The notes beneath the pieces were generated by a model. It saw only the letters and a program-made list of their open reading frames with translations, did not search any database and was not told where the DNA came from. Below are positions 22,771-32,373 of a stretch of 64,000 nucleotides of DNA, in pieces. Position 1 is the stretch's first letter, and the number at the start of each line of letters is the position of its first letter. The stretch is from Topomyia yanbarensis (lineage: Eukaryota > Arthropoda > Insecta > Diptera > Culicidae): positions 389,811,037-389,875,036 of the forward strand of contig NC_080672.1 in assembly GCF_030247195.1 (NCBI RefSeq). Direction: 5' to 3'. The position numbers and the translations under genes were made by a program.

Positions 22771-23500
22771 TGGGTAGAATATTTCTTAGTATTTACCAGT
22801 CATAAATATAATTTTCTTATAGAATATTAATGCTAAACATCGTTTCGCAGCAAAATGTTCTTAAGAAAAAAATTCCGAAATATTTACATTTTTTCAACAA
22901 AAATATCCATTAGTGAAAATACGCCCTTTTGATAAATTACTCACAAATACTAAACGCAAAAAGTAAAACATGTTTAAAATTTAATTGCAAATAAAAAAAG
23001 TTTAAATTATAATTGCATCATAAAGAAAAAAAAACAATTAAAAGTGTGTGTACAACTGTCTTGATATCCTTGCTTCAATAAAAATGCAGTACTGTAATGT
23101 GACAGATTCTGGTTGTAACGTGACAGATCATTGTGAATTCTTCATAAAATCGACTACAAAGTTTTTCTTCAGGAAAACTATATTTTAAACTCTTCCTTGT
23201 TTTACAAGCTTCAACTTAAAAATGTGTTCATGCAAATTTGGGGGCCAACGGAACAGACTTTTTCAATTTAGTCGGGTAACCTCCAAACTAACCGCGAAAA
23301 TTGTGTAACGAGACAGACGTATCAAAATGACAATAAAGTGAAAACGGTTCATGATAGAAAAAAACTTTCTGTATAAAAAATATGCGGTTTAGTAACCTTA
23401 ATAATGTGCAGTTGTGATGGAATCTGGTTTTTTCGTTTTTGCTAACTTATCTTATGAAATATTCGTAAAAATGTAACGTGACAGACAGAAGCCTTGACCA

Positions 23501-24160
23501 TATGTGTAGAGCGATAGAGGTTTTGATCGTTGAAAGTAGCATCCTGGCCCACTGTGCGGCGGCAGAATACTTTTAGTAAGTCTTCCGATATTAAGCGGGT
23601 GTCTGGTGTAAAGTTCTCAAACCGAAAGTTATTTTGTTTTGCAATTTTGAAGGCAAGGCAACAATGGATCTTTTGTGTAATGTTATTTATTTATGCATTC
23701 ATTGTGCACAAAAAACTACAAGGGGTATCCCTATAGGGTTGCACGAATTGTAGACGTAGGACTATACTATTTAATGTAAAATATTTTTTGTGCATTTAGA
23801 GTAATAATAAATCAAATATATTTCTTACGTATAGTTTAAGCACAACCAATCAGCAGCGAATGTTTCATATTGAATCAAACCTTCTTGATTATCAGGTCAT
23901 TTCATTTGTAGTAGGTGATCGAATCTGATTAAACTTATTTGAGAAGAACTGAAGAAAGAAGCCAGAAAACCGTGACCGAACTAATATCTGGAACTAAAGC
24001 TTCATAGCACAAGATCAGCTTTTAAAAATTGTAAAAACTTTTCGATTGTGTGTGGTAAAAAACCTGGACCAGTGAAGAAAAAATAAATTTAAAATAATAT
24101 AATCACTTTTCATGTATAGATCAAGCTGTTTAGTTATATTTTGTCATTATTGTAACTTTC
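23501..24160. other. Unassigned AT-rich DNA
   Basis: No coding signal or repeat structure that I can support. Confidence 0.4.
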
Positions 24161-24164
24161 CTAG

Positions 24165-24420
24165 AGTAGGGGAACTGGTGGTAAAATGAACATGTTAAGC
24201 AAAGTAATTAATTTCTAAGTACATGTAATTAGTGATTAAGATACTACAATCACCTTGTATGCTTTTTGTTAGACATGTTTTGTACATAATTGGTGAAAAT
24301 TCTTCAACATTAAAATATTTTTTCAACCATTATTCTTGAGTTCAAAATATGTCCAAAAATAAGACATGTTTATAGCGTGTGGGTAAAACGAACATGTTGT
24401 GGTGGTAAAATGAACACCTA
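24165..24420. repeat. AT-rich repeat with three GGTAAAAYGAACA motifs
   Basis: GGTAAAATGAACATG occurs at about 24180, GGTAAAACGAACATG at about 24382 and GGTAAAATGAACACC at about 24404. The first is preceded by AGTAGGGGAACTGG, close to the AGTAGGGGAACATGG leader at 16543. Confidence 0.55.
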
Positions 24421-25480
24421 GTGACAATGCTTTTTAAATACAGAATGCCCTGTATGCCTGCAAGCGCAATGTTGTGCATGTGCATTGCATACACAGAGGA
24501 TATTTTGTAACCAAAAAAAACTTGTCACGTGAAATTTAAAGTCCTTTTCCGATTGAAAATAACGGTCGCGCTCCGTGAAACGCCGTGTTTTTCCCATCTG
24601 TCATAATATCGTGATTTTGCATATCGAAGGGCTGAATGATAACACATGTTTTTTTTCCAAAAAACAGCCCTGCATTATTTGTGCAATGCTTTGTGCAGGT
24701 TGATTATACAAGTTTCAAGTGGTGCCAAATTCACCACGTTCAGTATATTTTGAAAATTCTTTTTAGATTACAGAATTGATCAAATTGGTCAAACGAGTTA
24801 AATTAATCAATCAAATTCTGTTTTAAAAACTGTCCTTAAGTTTAAACCAAAATGGGAGGCTTATTACTAACACTACTTTACTTAATTTCAAGTGCAAAAA
24901 GCAAATAAAAGTGCTAGTTAAACCAAAAATTTACTGGCAACCTTATAGCGGCATTTAGGAAGCAGTTGTTGCGGTGTGTACGTTTCAATAACAAATTAAT
25001 AATTGTGTTCGAGATTATACATAAAAGTGTACTGGAAACGAGCACAACACCAAAGCTAGCAAGTGTTTGAATGGACAAGCTCAGTCGCAGTCACTGGGTA
25101 GCGTACATCCACAGCCAGTGTAACAAACTTCTAACTCAGCTACACTGGCTGTGAAAACATATAGATCTGCTCCACCTGCCGTTCAATAGGCAACTGAGCT
25201 GTGCGGCCAAATCAGTTCTTTAAATAGTCGATGATGACGTCATTCATACAAGTGTAGCGCGCTAGGTACACAAATCTATCGTGCCGGATTTGGGAAGCGC
25301 TATCTTCTGTGTGTAAATGTGCGATATTTTGACTAGGTTGTACATTATTTAAATTTTTAATGCCGTGATATCAAAAATCTTTGGGTTTATCTATTGGAAT
25401 CTATTCTTAGAAGTATTTCGGGGCGATATATGCAAAAAATTGAAGATTTATCGTGAGATGGCTGAATTTTCGTTACATAC
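24421..25480. other. Unassigned DNA with one short hairpin
   Basis: No gene or element is recognised. The only structure seen is the inverted pair CACAGCCAGTGTA/TACACTGGCTGTG at 25110-25153. Confidence 0.4.
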
Positions 25481-25487
25481 CATTTTT

Positions 25488-25569
25488 GTTCGATGATGGT
25501 TATCAACGTTTTTCGGCGAAATAAAATAAATTTTATTTCGCCGAAAAACGTCGTTAACCATCATCGAAC
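25488..25569. repeat. 82-nt near-perfect hairpin
   Basis: The arms 25488-25526 and 25531-25569 (39 nt each) pair with only about three mismatches around a 4-nt loop. The stem contains GTTTTTCGGCGAAATAAAA. It could be a pre-miRNA-like hairpin or a small foldback. No target duplication is evident. Confidence 0.75.
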
Positions 25570-27105
25570 ATTCGAAAGCGGCGATTATCCATTGTCTACA
25601 CATACCATTTTTGCAGAATTTGCAAAGTGCACCCCCATAGCGAAAACAAAGACGTAGTCCTACGTCGAAAAATATGTTCAATTCAAACATTTCCACGTCG
25701 AGAAACGCCGCGGCGAATATGATGACTTTGGATAAAATTATCTGACACCGGAAATTCAATCAGATTTGTAAAGTTGGAACTTGTAGTTACTCGATGAACA
25801 AAAAAAATATAGAAAATTCGAGTTTCGGAAAATGACTTCATGGAAAAGAAAAATCTCATATTTTTCTGTAAAATTCGCTCACTTTTCTTAAATGAAATTT
25901 TTTTTTATTCGGTTTTCTGTGGTTCATGGACAGGCTACATGTATTGTGCATATATCAAGTCAATTCGTTGATTAGTTTTTGAGTTATCGTGTTCGCCAAT
26001 TTGAAAAATTTGAAAAAGCTGTTTCAAGAAAAACACATCAAATTGCATCACGAAAAAAACACTGTAGAAAATCATCCAATGGGGATTTTCTCTTGAACAG
26101 TTTAGAGTCTTGAAGTAGTTTAGAGTGTATTGTTTACACTGTATTTTTATCGCTGTCAGTTATTCGAAAATTGTTGAAATCAGCGTGTATGACAGCAAAT
26201 ACGCACGAGGAATGCATGGCTGTTTAAAACAAAAGAAATTTAGCATGGCTACCAAGATTGCAGGCGGCTATTCTAGAGGTTCAATATTAGCAATTAACCG
26301 GATAAAAAAGAAGTCGATTTTTTCCCACTATACCAGACCCCCCTTAAGGCATTCAATCTGGCCACAATCTCGAAAGTGGCTCCGTTTTCCATCGACTAAC
26401 GATGCCAATCCTGGATTAATCTCCTTTTCAATCTTTGAAAAGAGTAATTATTTTGATGCACCCTATAAGCTGTGGTAGAGCCACATGATCCCATCGACAA
26501 ACGTGGTCGCGATATATTTTCCATCTGAATGGTACGATGTCCTTTGATGAAACAGAGTTCTCGATATATCTGAGATTATCGATCAATTTACTTAGCGACG
26601 GTTTCGTTGCACTAATTGCACTTTACTGTTCTGAAGCGACGGTGTCCTATCGCCTCCAAGGAAACCAGTTCTGAATCTTACATCACCACTTAACCACCTA
26701 AGCCATTGGCTGGGTGGCACGTACAACCTAAAGTATCTTGTCAAGCGTGCTAATCCAAATGTTCAATAATAAAGTTGCTACTTTTTCTTATCAGGCACTT
26801 CACAGCATTTATTGGCAGCTGTTTCCAGTTTAAGTCAATCGGATTATGTTCGAAAGATTGAGTGCTCCCGTTGTTACTTTGTTGACTCAGGTATGAAATA
26901 GTTGCTCCATGTGTAATAAAGTATAAAAAAGATTGAGGGCAGCTCGACGGACTCGGCACGGTTTGTTTTAATGCAAATCTTACTAGGGATCAGAATCTTA
27001 TGTCAAATTTACTTCGACAAGCAATCTGATAATTATTAGAGATGTGAATAGATGCAATTACACTACTAACGTCTCCTTTAGAGAGTTTTTGACATCTATC
27101 AGTCG
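25570..27105. other. Unassigned DNA upstream of the first visible follistatin exon
   Basis: I see no exon, element or array that I can defend. A plus-strand ORF at 26125-26478 has no recognisable domain and reads through AT-rich DNA. Presumably intronic or upstream of follistatin. Confidence 0.4.
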
Positions 27106-27138
27106 GTCCAACTAACGAATCAAATTCGTTAGTTGGAC
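27106..27138. repeat. Perfect 15-bp stem hairpin
   Basis: GTCCAACTAACGAAT at 27106-27120 is followed by CAA and its exact inverse at 27124-27138. A diverged third copy of the arm (CCCAACCAGCGAATCACG) follows at about 27150. It may be the end of a non-autonomous element. Confidence 0.7.
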
Positions 27139-27508
27139 AAAGGTGTGGCCCAACCAGCGAATCACGACTGTAATTATCCGGAAACCACGTTGATGGCCAT
27201 ATTCAAACGACCGCTCCTAACCCTAATACTAGATCCAACCCAATTCATGATTTGAGAAGTTCGCCAGCATTAGTGTGATTTTAGTTTTAGTCCTCGGTAT
27301 CGGGAAAACAATTGATTCATCTGTGCATAGCATTTCGATTATCTATTGCCAATCACTTTCAACTTGAATTATAATTATCTACTAATAATATACTATTACA
27401 AACAAACTGAATGAAACTTTCAATAATCCATCGGACAAATACTCTTTAAAATTAAATTTTCGCGCCACTCCATTTACAATATCTCACTTTTCTTTCCATC
27501 TCTTCCAG

Positions 27509-27697
27509 GCGGCACCTGCTGGCTGCGGCGGATAGAGAGCACCGGCAAGTGCAACAAGCTGTTCACCCGTAACGTAACCCGGGAGAACTGCTGCCACGCC
27601 GGAACCGGGCTCGGGTTCACCGACCGTGACATCACGGATGTGCAGATTTTCTTCGTGAACGCCTTCAACGACGAAATGGACTGCTCGTCGTGTCTGG
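27509..27697 (+). CDS. Fs: Follistatin, exon with the N-terminal TB-like domain (partial gene)
   Basis: Follistatin is a secreted protein that binds and blocks activin/TGF-beta-type ligands. This internal exon is bounded by TTCCAG (ends 27508) and GTAAGC (from 27698) and encodes about 63 residues: GGTCWLRRIESTGKC, then a CC pair, then DCSSCL. The order CWLR..C..CC..C..C matches the N-terminal domain of follistatins. It ends in phase 1 and joins the next exon as CSSCL-D. The signal-peptide exon must lie upstream; I could not identify it in the 27 kb to the left, so it is either hidden there or outside the window. GC content is clearly higher than in the surrounding DNA, as expected for coding sequence. 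Confidence 0.88.
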
Positions 27698-27876
27698 GTA
27701 AGCGCCGCCAGTTGGAGGGAATAGCTAGAATGGAGCTGTTTTGGTTCGTCCCTTCCGGACGTTCCAGAGTCGTAGAATTTTAGCCCTCCAATTGTGTTTT
27801 GTATAATTTTTGGTAGTATCCTACTCGGAACAGATAAAACCGACGTCTCTAGCGTTTGACTTTCTGTCTTCTACAG

Positions 27877-28784
27877 ATAGCTGCGAGACGGCAAAGTGTG
27901 GTTCCAGCAAGCGTTGCGTTATGAAGAAGGGTCGTCCGAAGTGCATCTGTGCGCCAAGCTGCAAGGCACCGAAGAAGGCTAAGCAGTTGCCGAAGCAAAA
28001 CATCAAGGTGATCAACTTGAGTGTAAGTCAACGAAACCGCAGACAGTATTTATCGACCGGGCCCCGAACTGCCGAGTCCCGGTCCGGTCCTTCGATCCAG
28101 CTCGGAGGAGGATCGAACAACAAGCGTAGCATTCTATTGCTAAGCGACGACCCGTCAACCCACCATTCAAGGACTGTAAAAACTAGCCTAAGTGAGAAAG
28201 CGTTGAGCCAAAGAAGTAGTAACGGTAAGCTAGCTAACCCTAAGCATAAGGATAATTTATTGGAATCTGTGACATTAGTAAGTAGTAGAAATAGAGGCAA
28301 CCGGTCGAAATCGAACTGTTCCGCGGTGGATTCCGCGGACTGCATCCGCCCAACCGACCGGATGGTACTGATGGCGGACGGTCCCATGCAAACCAATACG
28401 CTTCCACTAGGTTACGCCAAGAGAAGCCACTCCGAGTCCAGCCCAGTGCTGGTGACGAGTTCAACCGGTTCCAATGTGCGCCACAGAAATCAAAAGGCTT
28501 CATTAGCTGGCAGCAACCGAACTGTTTCGACCCACCGTATTCACGATGAACTATCGAGGACGCAACATCACAGCCGAGACTTCGGCAGGCCTCGGTTGCT
28601 GCGGCTGACGCCGGGACACGATAATGACACTATTGCGTCGGCGGGCAGCAGCAGTACTATTCCGCGGTTGCACCGGCGACGGCCAAAGTACTTGGATGAT
28701 ACGTTCTACGTGGGAGAGGTGTCCCACTCCCGCCGGAACCGGATGCATGGTGGTGCTGATTTCGATTTTGGCAATGAGATCATG
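27877..28784 (+). CDS. Fs: Follistatin, exon with EGF-like half of the first FS module and a long optional insert
   Basis: The acceptor CTACAG ends at 27876. The exon opens with DSCETAKCGSSKRCVMKK and then CICAPSC, the Cys-rich first half of a follistatin module. Two donors are possible: AGT|GTAAGT after 28022, giving a 146-nt exon, and ATG|GTAATT after 28784, giving 908 nt. Both end in phase 0, and the reading frame is open across the 762 nt between them (254 codons). That stretch is rich in Ser, Arg, His and Asn, basic, with only two Cys, NRT and NCS glycosylation sequons, and a basic run LHRRRPK. The short form places the Kazal half directly after the EGF-like half, as in vertebrate follistatin. 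The short-form donor is closer to consensus. Transcripts are needed to tell which is used. Confidence 0.82.
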
Positions 28785-28856
28785 GTAATTTTTTACTTTA
28801 ACTGAAAGAGATGTGAAATTTGATGGTTTGCCTATTCGTATTTCTTTATTTCACAG

Positions 28857-28989
28857 CAACATACTGGATTCTACAATCCCGTGTGTGGAACTGATGGGAA
28901 AACGTACAAAACGGAGTGCCAGCTGAAGAAACGGGCATGTCGACAGGAGAGCACTACACTAGTGGTGGCCTATAAGGGTCACTGTCAGA
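28857..28989 (+). CDS. Fs: Follistatin, exon with the Kazal half of the first FS module
   Basis: The exon lies between TTCACAG (ends 28856) and GTGAGT (from 28990). It encodes NPVCGTDGKTYKTEC, then LKKRAC and ending YKGHCQ, a canonical Kazal fold with the CGTDGKTY signature. It starts in phase 0 and ends in phase 1, fitting exon 2 upstream (either donor) and the exon at 38842 downstream. In follistatins the Kazal-like part packs against the EGF-like part and the modules wrap the ligand. Only 72 nt separate it from the long form of the previous exon; the next intron is 9852 bp. Confidence 0.88.
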
Positions 28990-29740
28990 GTGAGTATTGT
29001 TATAGTCTACAGGTTCATGACTAATAGATAGTCAAATAAAACTTCAAAAAAAAATTCTTTGAACCACATTTTTTTCGATTATCTATTAGTCGAAAACGAG
29101 ATGTTTGTTTGGCTTGATCCAATCTTCTATAACTAACACATCACTGCTATCGTAGCAAGTCATAATCCCGTACACATTTAAAGTAGTCTCGTGCTGACCA
29201 TAGTACCAATGACAGATGGGGCGAAGGCAAAGTTGCTTGTGCAACTGTACACCAGCACTGGCAGCTTTAGCAACATGTCACTTCTGAATGTTGCTGGCAA
29301 GATGCGCTACATTTACGCCCGTCCTTGCGCCGGTTGACGATTCCGAGCAAACGAGGCAGACGATGATTGCGAGAAAATTGGCGCCTGCTCAACACAGATC
29401 ACACGTTTTGGTCGCGCGTTGTGTAGATTAGGTGTTAAATAGAATAATGAGCCGCGACAAGGTGTAAACAGCAGTTGCCAATGTTGAAGTGATCTGTGAT
29501 TTTTAATACATGTTTCGTTTTATGCAGGAAATGTTCTACGACAATTTGACAATTTCTTTTAACGTTTGTCCAATAATGTTTCATATTCAAACATGCTGCA
29601 AAAAAAGAAAGTTTTGAATGAAATATTGTGCGAATAATTCATTTTTTTGGGTTTCGACGCAAGTGCCAATACTTTACTTAAGACTTTTTAGATAGAATAC
29701 AACGGGGAAAACAGAACGAAATGATGAGTTAAACGAAAGT
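28990..29740 (+). other. Start of the 9.85-kb follistatin intron, unassigned part
   Basis: The donor GTGAGT begins at 28990 and the matching acceptor is at 38841. In this first part I see no element or motif that I can support. Confidence 0.5.
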
Positions 29741-29744
29741 AATT

Positions 29745-29840
29745 ATGTGAAGAAAATTTTCTCCAGAGTCAGAATTTGAACCTGCAACCCTCAGGACTCT
29801 GGCCCAATGTACAAACCCTTATGCTATCCCTGGGCTATTA
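29745..29840 (-). mobile_element. Probable tRNA-derived SINE head (minus strand)
   Basis: Read on the minus strand, TAGCATAAGGG (29826-29816) fits a pol III A box and GGTTCAAATTC (29782-29772) a B box, 33 nt apart as in tRNAs. The 3' boundary is unclear (perhaps AT-rich sequence down to about 29680) and I found no target duplication. It is not a functional tRNA gene. Confidence 0.45.
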
Positions 29841-31304
29841 TGATATCCTAGGAAGAACACTATTTAATTTCCCCGCAAGATCAGGAATCATTACCGTGTG
29901 GCTCAAATGGCACGTTCCCCATGTTGATCGGAGATTTGTGCCTTGCCAAGAATCGTCTTTTCATCATTTCTTTGATGGGAAGGATTGGGGATATGGTATG
30001 GTTAGGGGTAAGCAAAATAACAACACAGAACAATTAAAACAGAGCAATCTGCACCCCCGAAGGAATGCTGAAAAATCTGCAGGTGCTACAATAGCAGGAA
30101 TTAAACTTCCAACCCCCGGAGGGAATTAAAATTTTTATTTGAGCAGTGAGCGGAAATATCAACACCCCGAAACGATAATGAGATAACTGAACGACAACAC
30201 CCCCTAAGAGTTATTGTTATTCAAATATCGCTTAAACTATGTCTCTTTACCACACTGGGTTAGGAACAATAGCATATCCTTGAGTTTCAGCTCTCTGTCC
30301 ATAGGTTCGTCTATATATGGAGATCCAAAAATTCGGATGCGCAATTGAATTACTGCTGGGCAGTTACATATAAAATGATATGAAGTTCCGGTATCGGATT
30401 CACAAAGATCACACGAATAATACTCAGCACGCTGAATAGTGCCATGTGATAATTGAGTTTGCAATGTCCAGTCACTGCCCTGACTAGAATACTGCAGTTA
30501 TGCTTGGAAAAATGCAATAAATTCTTTGCCTTTTTATGACTCACATCCGGTAGAAAAGTCTTTGTTTGCAAGCTACGCCAATGGTTGGCATGTTTGGATA
30601 GAGCCCAAGAGCGAATCTTGTGCTTTATCCAACTTATAGACAGTGGTAGAACTGGTTCTAGACCAGCGAACTCAATCGCAGCGCCAGCTCTAGCCAATTC
30701 CTCCGCCTATTCATTTCCAGTAATACCGGAATGACCGGGCACTCATAAAAGATAGATAGAATTTGAAATGCTAAGTTCTTCGATTTGAGTTCGACATGCG
30801 ATTACTAATTTCGATCTCAAATCTGCCGAAATAAGTGCTTTCAGGGCAGCCTGACTGTCAGAGCAAAAATAGATTATTATGCCGCAAATTCCATATTGAA
30901 GTGCTGATTGTACGAAACACACAGAATTGCAAAGATTTCTGCTTGGAATACGGTACAGTACCTACCAAGCGGATGAGATTGGTTTAATCTCATTTCATGA
31001 CAATAGACACCAGCACCGGCTCGGCTCTCCTACAAAGAACCGTCAGTATAACAAACTACGTATTCTTCAAGTTGTCGCTCCTTCCAGCCAGACAGTCATT
31101 TCTCACAAAGAGGCACTCTCACATTGAAAATTCTAAAAGAAAACTACATGTGAGTGTAAGGTCACTGGGAGCAAGTGTATACTCATCCCAAGTAACTATT
31201 TGGGGCCACAGTCTTGTGTGGCTAGTTGCACGATCTATTGGGTTGCTGTTCCAGAGCCCCGTAACCTTAAGACGGTAGGAACAAGAAAGTGCTTCTTGTT
31301 TCAG

Positions 31305-31472
31305 AGGCGGTGGGCGTAGCGTTGTTGGTAAATCGATTGCCTTGTACGCAGCGCACCTGGGTTCGAGTCCCGGCCCTGCACATAGGGTTAGAAATTTTTA
31401 ATAAGAGATTTTTCTAACCCGAAGAGACGAATGACTTTAAGATTAAAACCTCTATAATCGAAATAAAAAAAA
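31305..31472 (+). mobile_element. tRNA-derived SINE, 168 bp, full length
   Basis: An 11-bp target duplication TCTTGTTTCAG flanks it (31294-31304 and 31473-31483) and interrupts the LINE. The tRNA-like head has a B box GGTTCGAGTCC at 31360-31370 and an A-box-like TAGCGTTGTTGG at about 31318-31329. A stem GGGTTAGAAA/TTTCTAACCC follows (31384-31420), then a tail with AATGAC..TTAAAACC (31430-31450) and a short A run. The element is transcribed by RNA polymerase III and depends on a LINE for movement. It resembles tRNA-type SINEs such as Gecko of Aedes from memory; the family name is not certain. Confidence 0.88.
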
Positions 31473-31833
31473 TCTTGTTTCAGAAACACATGTAGTGGCT
31501 TTATGTTCAAGAGCGCCTCTAGAGCAGCAGTAGGTGTTGTCGAGAACGCACCAGTCCTTGCCATCAACACCATCCTCTGAAGATGAAAAAACTTTGATGG
31601 AATTGTCATGACTTCTCCCTTCTGCCACTAAACAAGGCACCCGTATGCCAGTATTGGTCTAACAATTGTTGTGTAGATCCACTGAACTGAAACTGAACCC
31701 AAGTACGTTTGAGTCCTCAAGATATGCCGAAAGTCCGTCTACATTGGCCGAAGGCCATGCAAGCTTTCTTGATCCTGAAATCAATGTGAGCTGTCCAATT
31801 AAGTTTTGAGTCAAGAATTACCCCAACGTACTT

Positions 31834-32373
31834 CGTCGCTGTTGTGCTATTTGTAAATTTGTATGGCGTGTCCTAATCGTACATGGAAAATTTTCCATAG
31901 AAAAAAATCATCAACTATTAACTTTTATTCATATCTTTGGTTTCATTTCGTCTATAAGCAATTGGTGAGTTGCATTTCGAAGGAAATGAGTCAAGGAATC
32001 TAGAAAAAAATAGTTATTTTTGGTTACAGTGTTGCCAAATATGCTATATTTCCAGTTTAAAACTTAAATTACATTTTTCTCAAAGTTCGTGCATTTTCGT
32101 TTTGAAAATGATTATGCCATTGTGTTTCTCAGATAGTTTTATATATAAAAACATCTTATACATCAAGATAGTTTGAGCCAATTCCCAGACACAGTCATGT
32201 GAACCAAAAAATTAAAAATATCTCAGCACGTTCCTACTATATCTCAGTAACCAAGCAGAATGTCAAAATTCTGTAAACGCCACTTTGTAGACATTTTTTA
32301 GACAAGTAATGTGGCATATATAACTCAGTTTACCCCAAAGTGGCGTTTGTCATAGCATAGCACAACAGCGACG
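31834..32373. mobile_element. MITE-like element, 540 bp, inside LINE copy 1
   Basis: The ends are exact inverted copies of CGTCGCTGTTGTGCTAT (31834-31850 and 32357-32373) flanked by ACTT on both sides (31830-31833 and 32374-32377). Comparison with LINE copy 2 near 42975-42990 (CGTACTTAACTTGATCTGCG) shows the uninterrupted site. The superfamily cannot be decided from a 4-bp duplication. Confidence 0.75.

Larger units (their letters stand above)
19690..23500. repeat. Complex of inverted and direct repeat modules
   Basis: A core palindrome (19831-21572) is flanked by diverged extensions of the same arms to about 19690 and 21700. More distant copies of the modules lie at about 22000-22160 (AAAAGGGCGTA, GCAGCAAAACTAT and AGGGAATTAATTCTTCTGT), 22795-22880 and 22917-22950. 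TGTAACGTGACAGA occurs at about 21742, 23113 and 23472, with variants at 23093 and 23304. No protein domain is visible; small ORFs here are by-products of AT-rich repeats. Confidence 0.65.

Noticed and set aside
25448..25759. 103-codon ORF across the 82-nt hairpin
   Set aside because: It reads straight through the hairpin; no domain and no support as a gene.
31305..31385. A functional tRNA gene
   Set aside because: A and B boxes are present but there is no cloverleaf with a proper anticodon stem, and the segment sits inside a full SINE with a target duplication.
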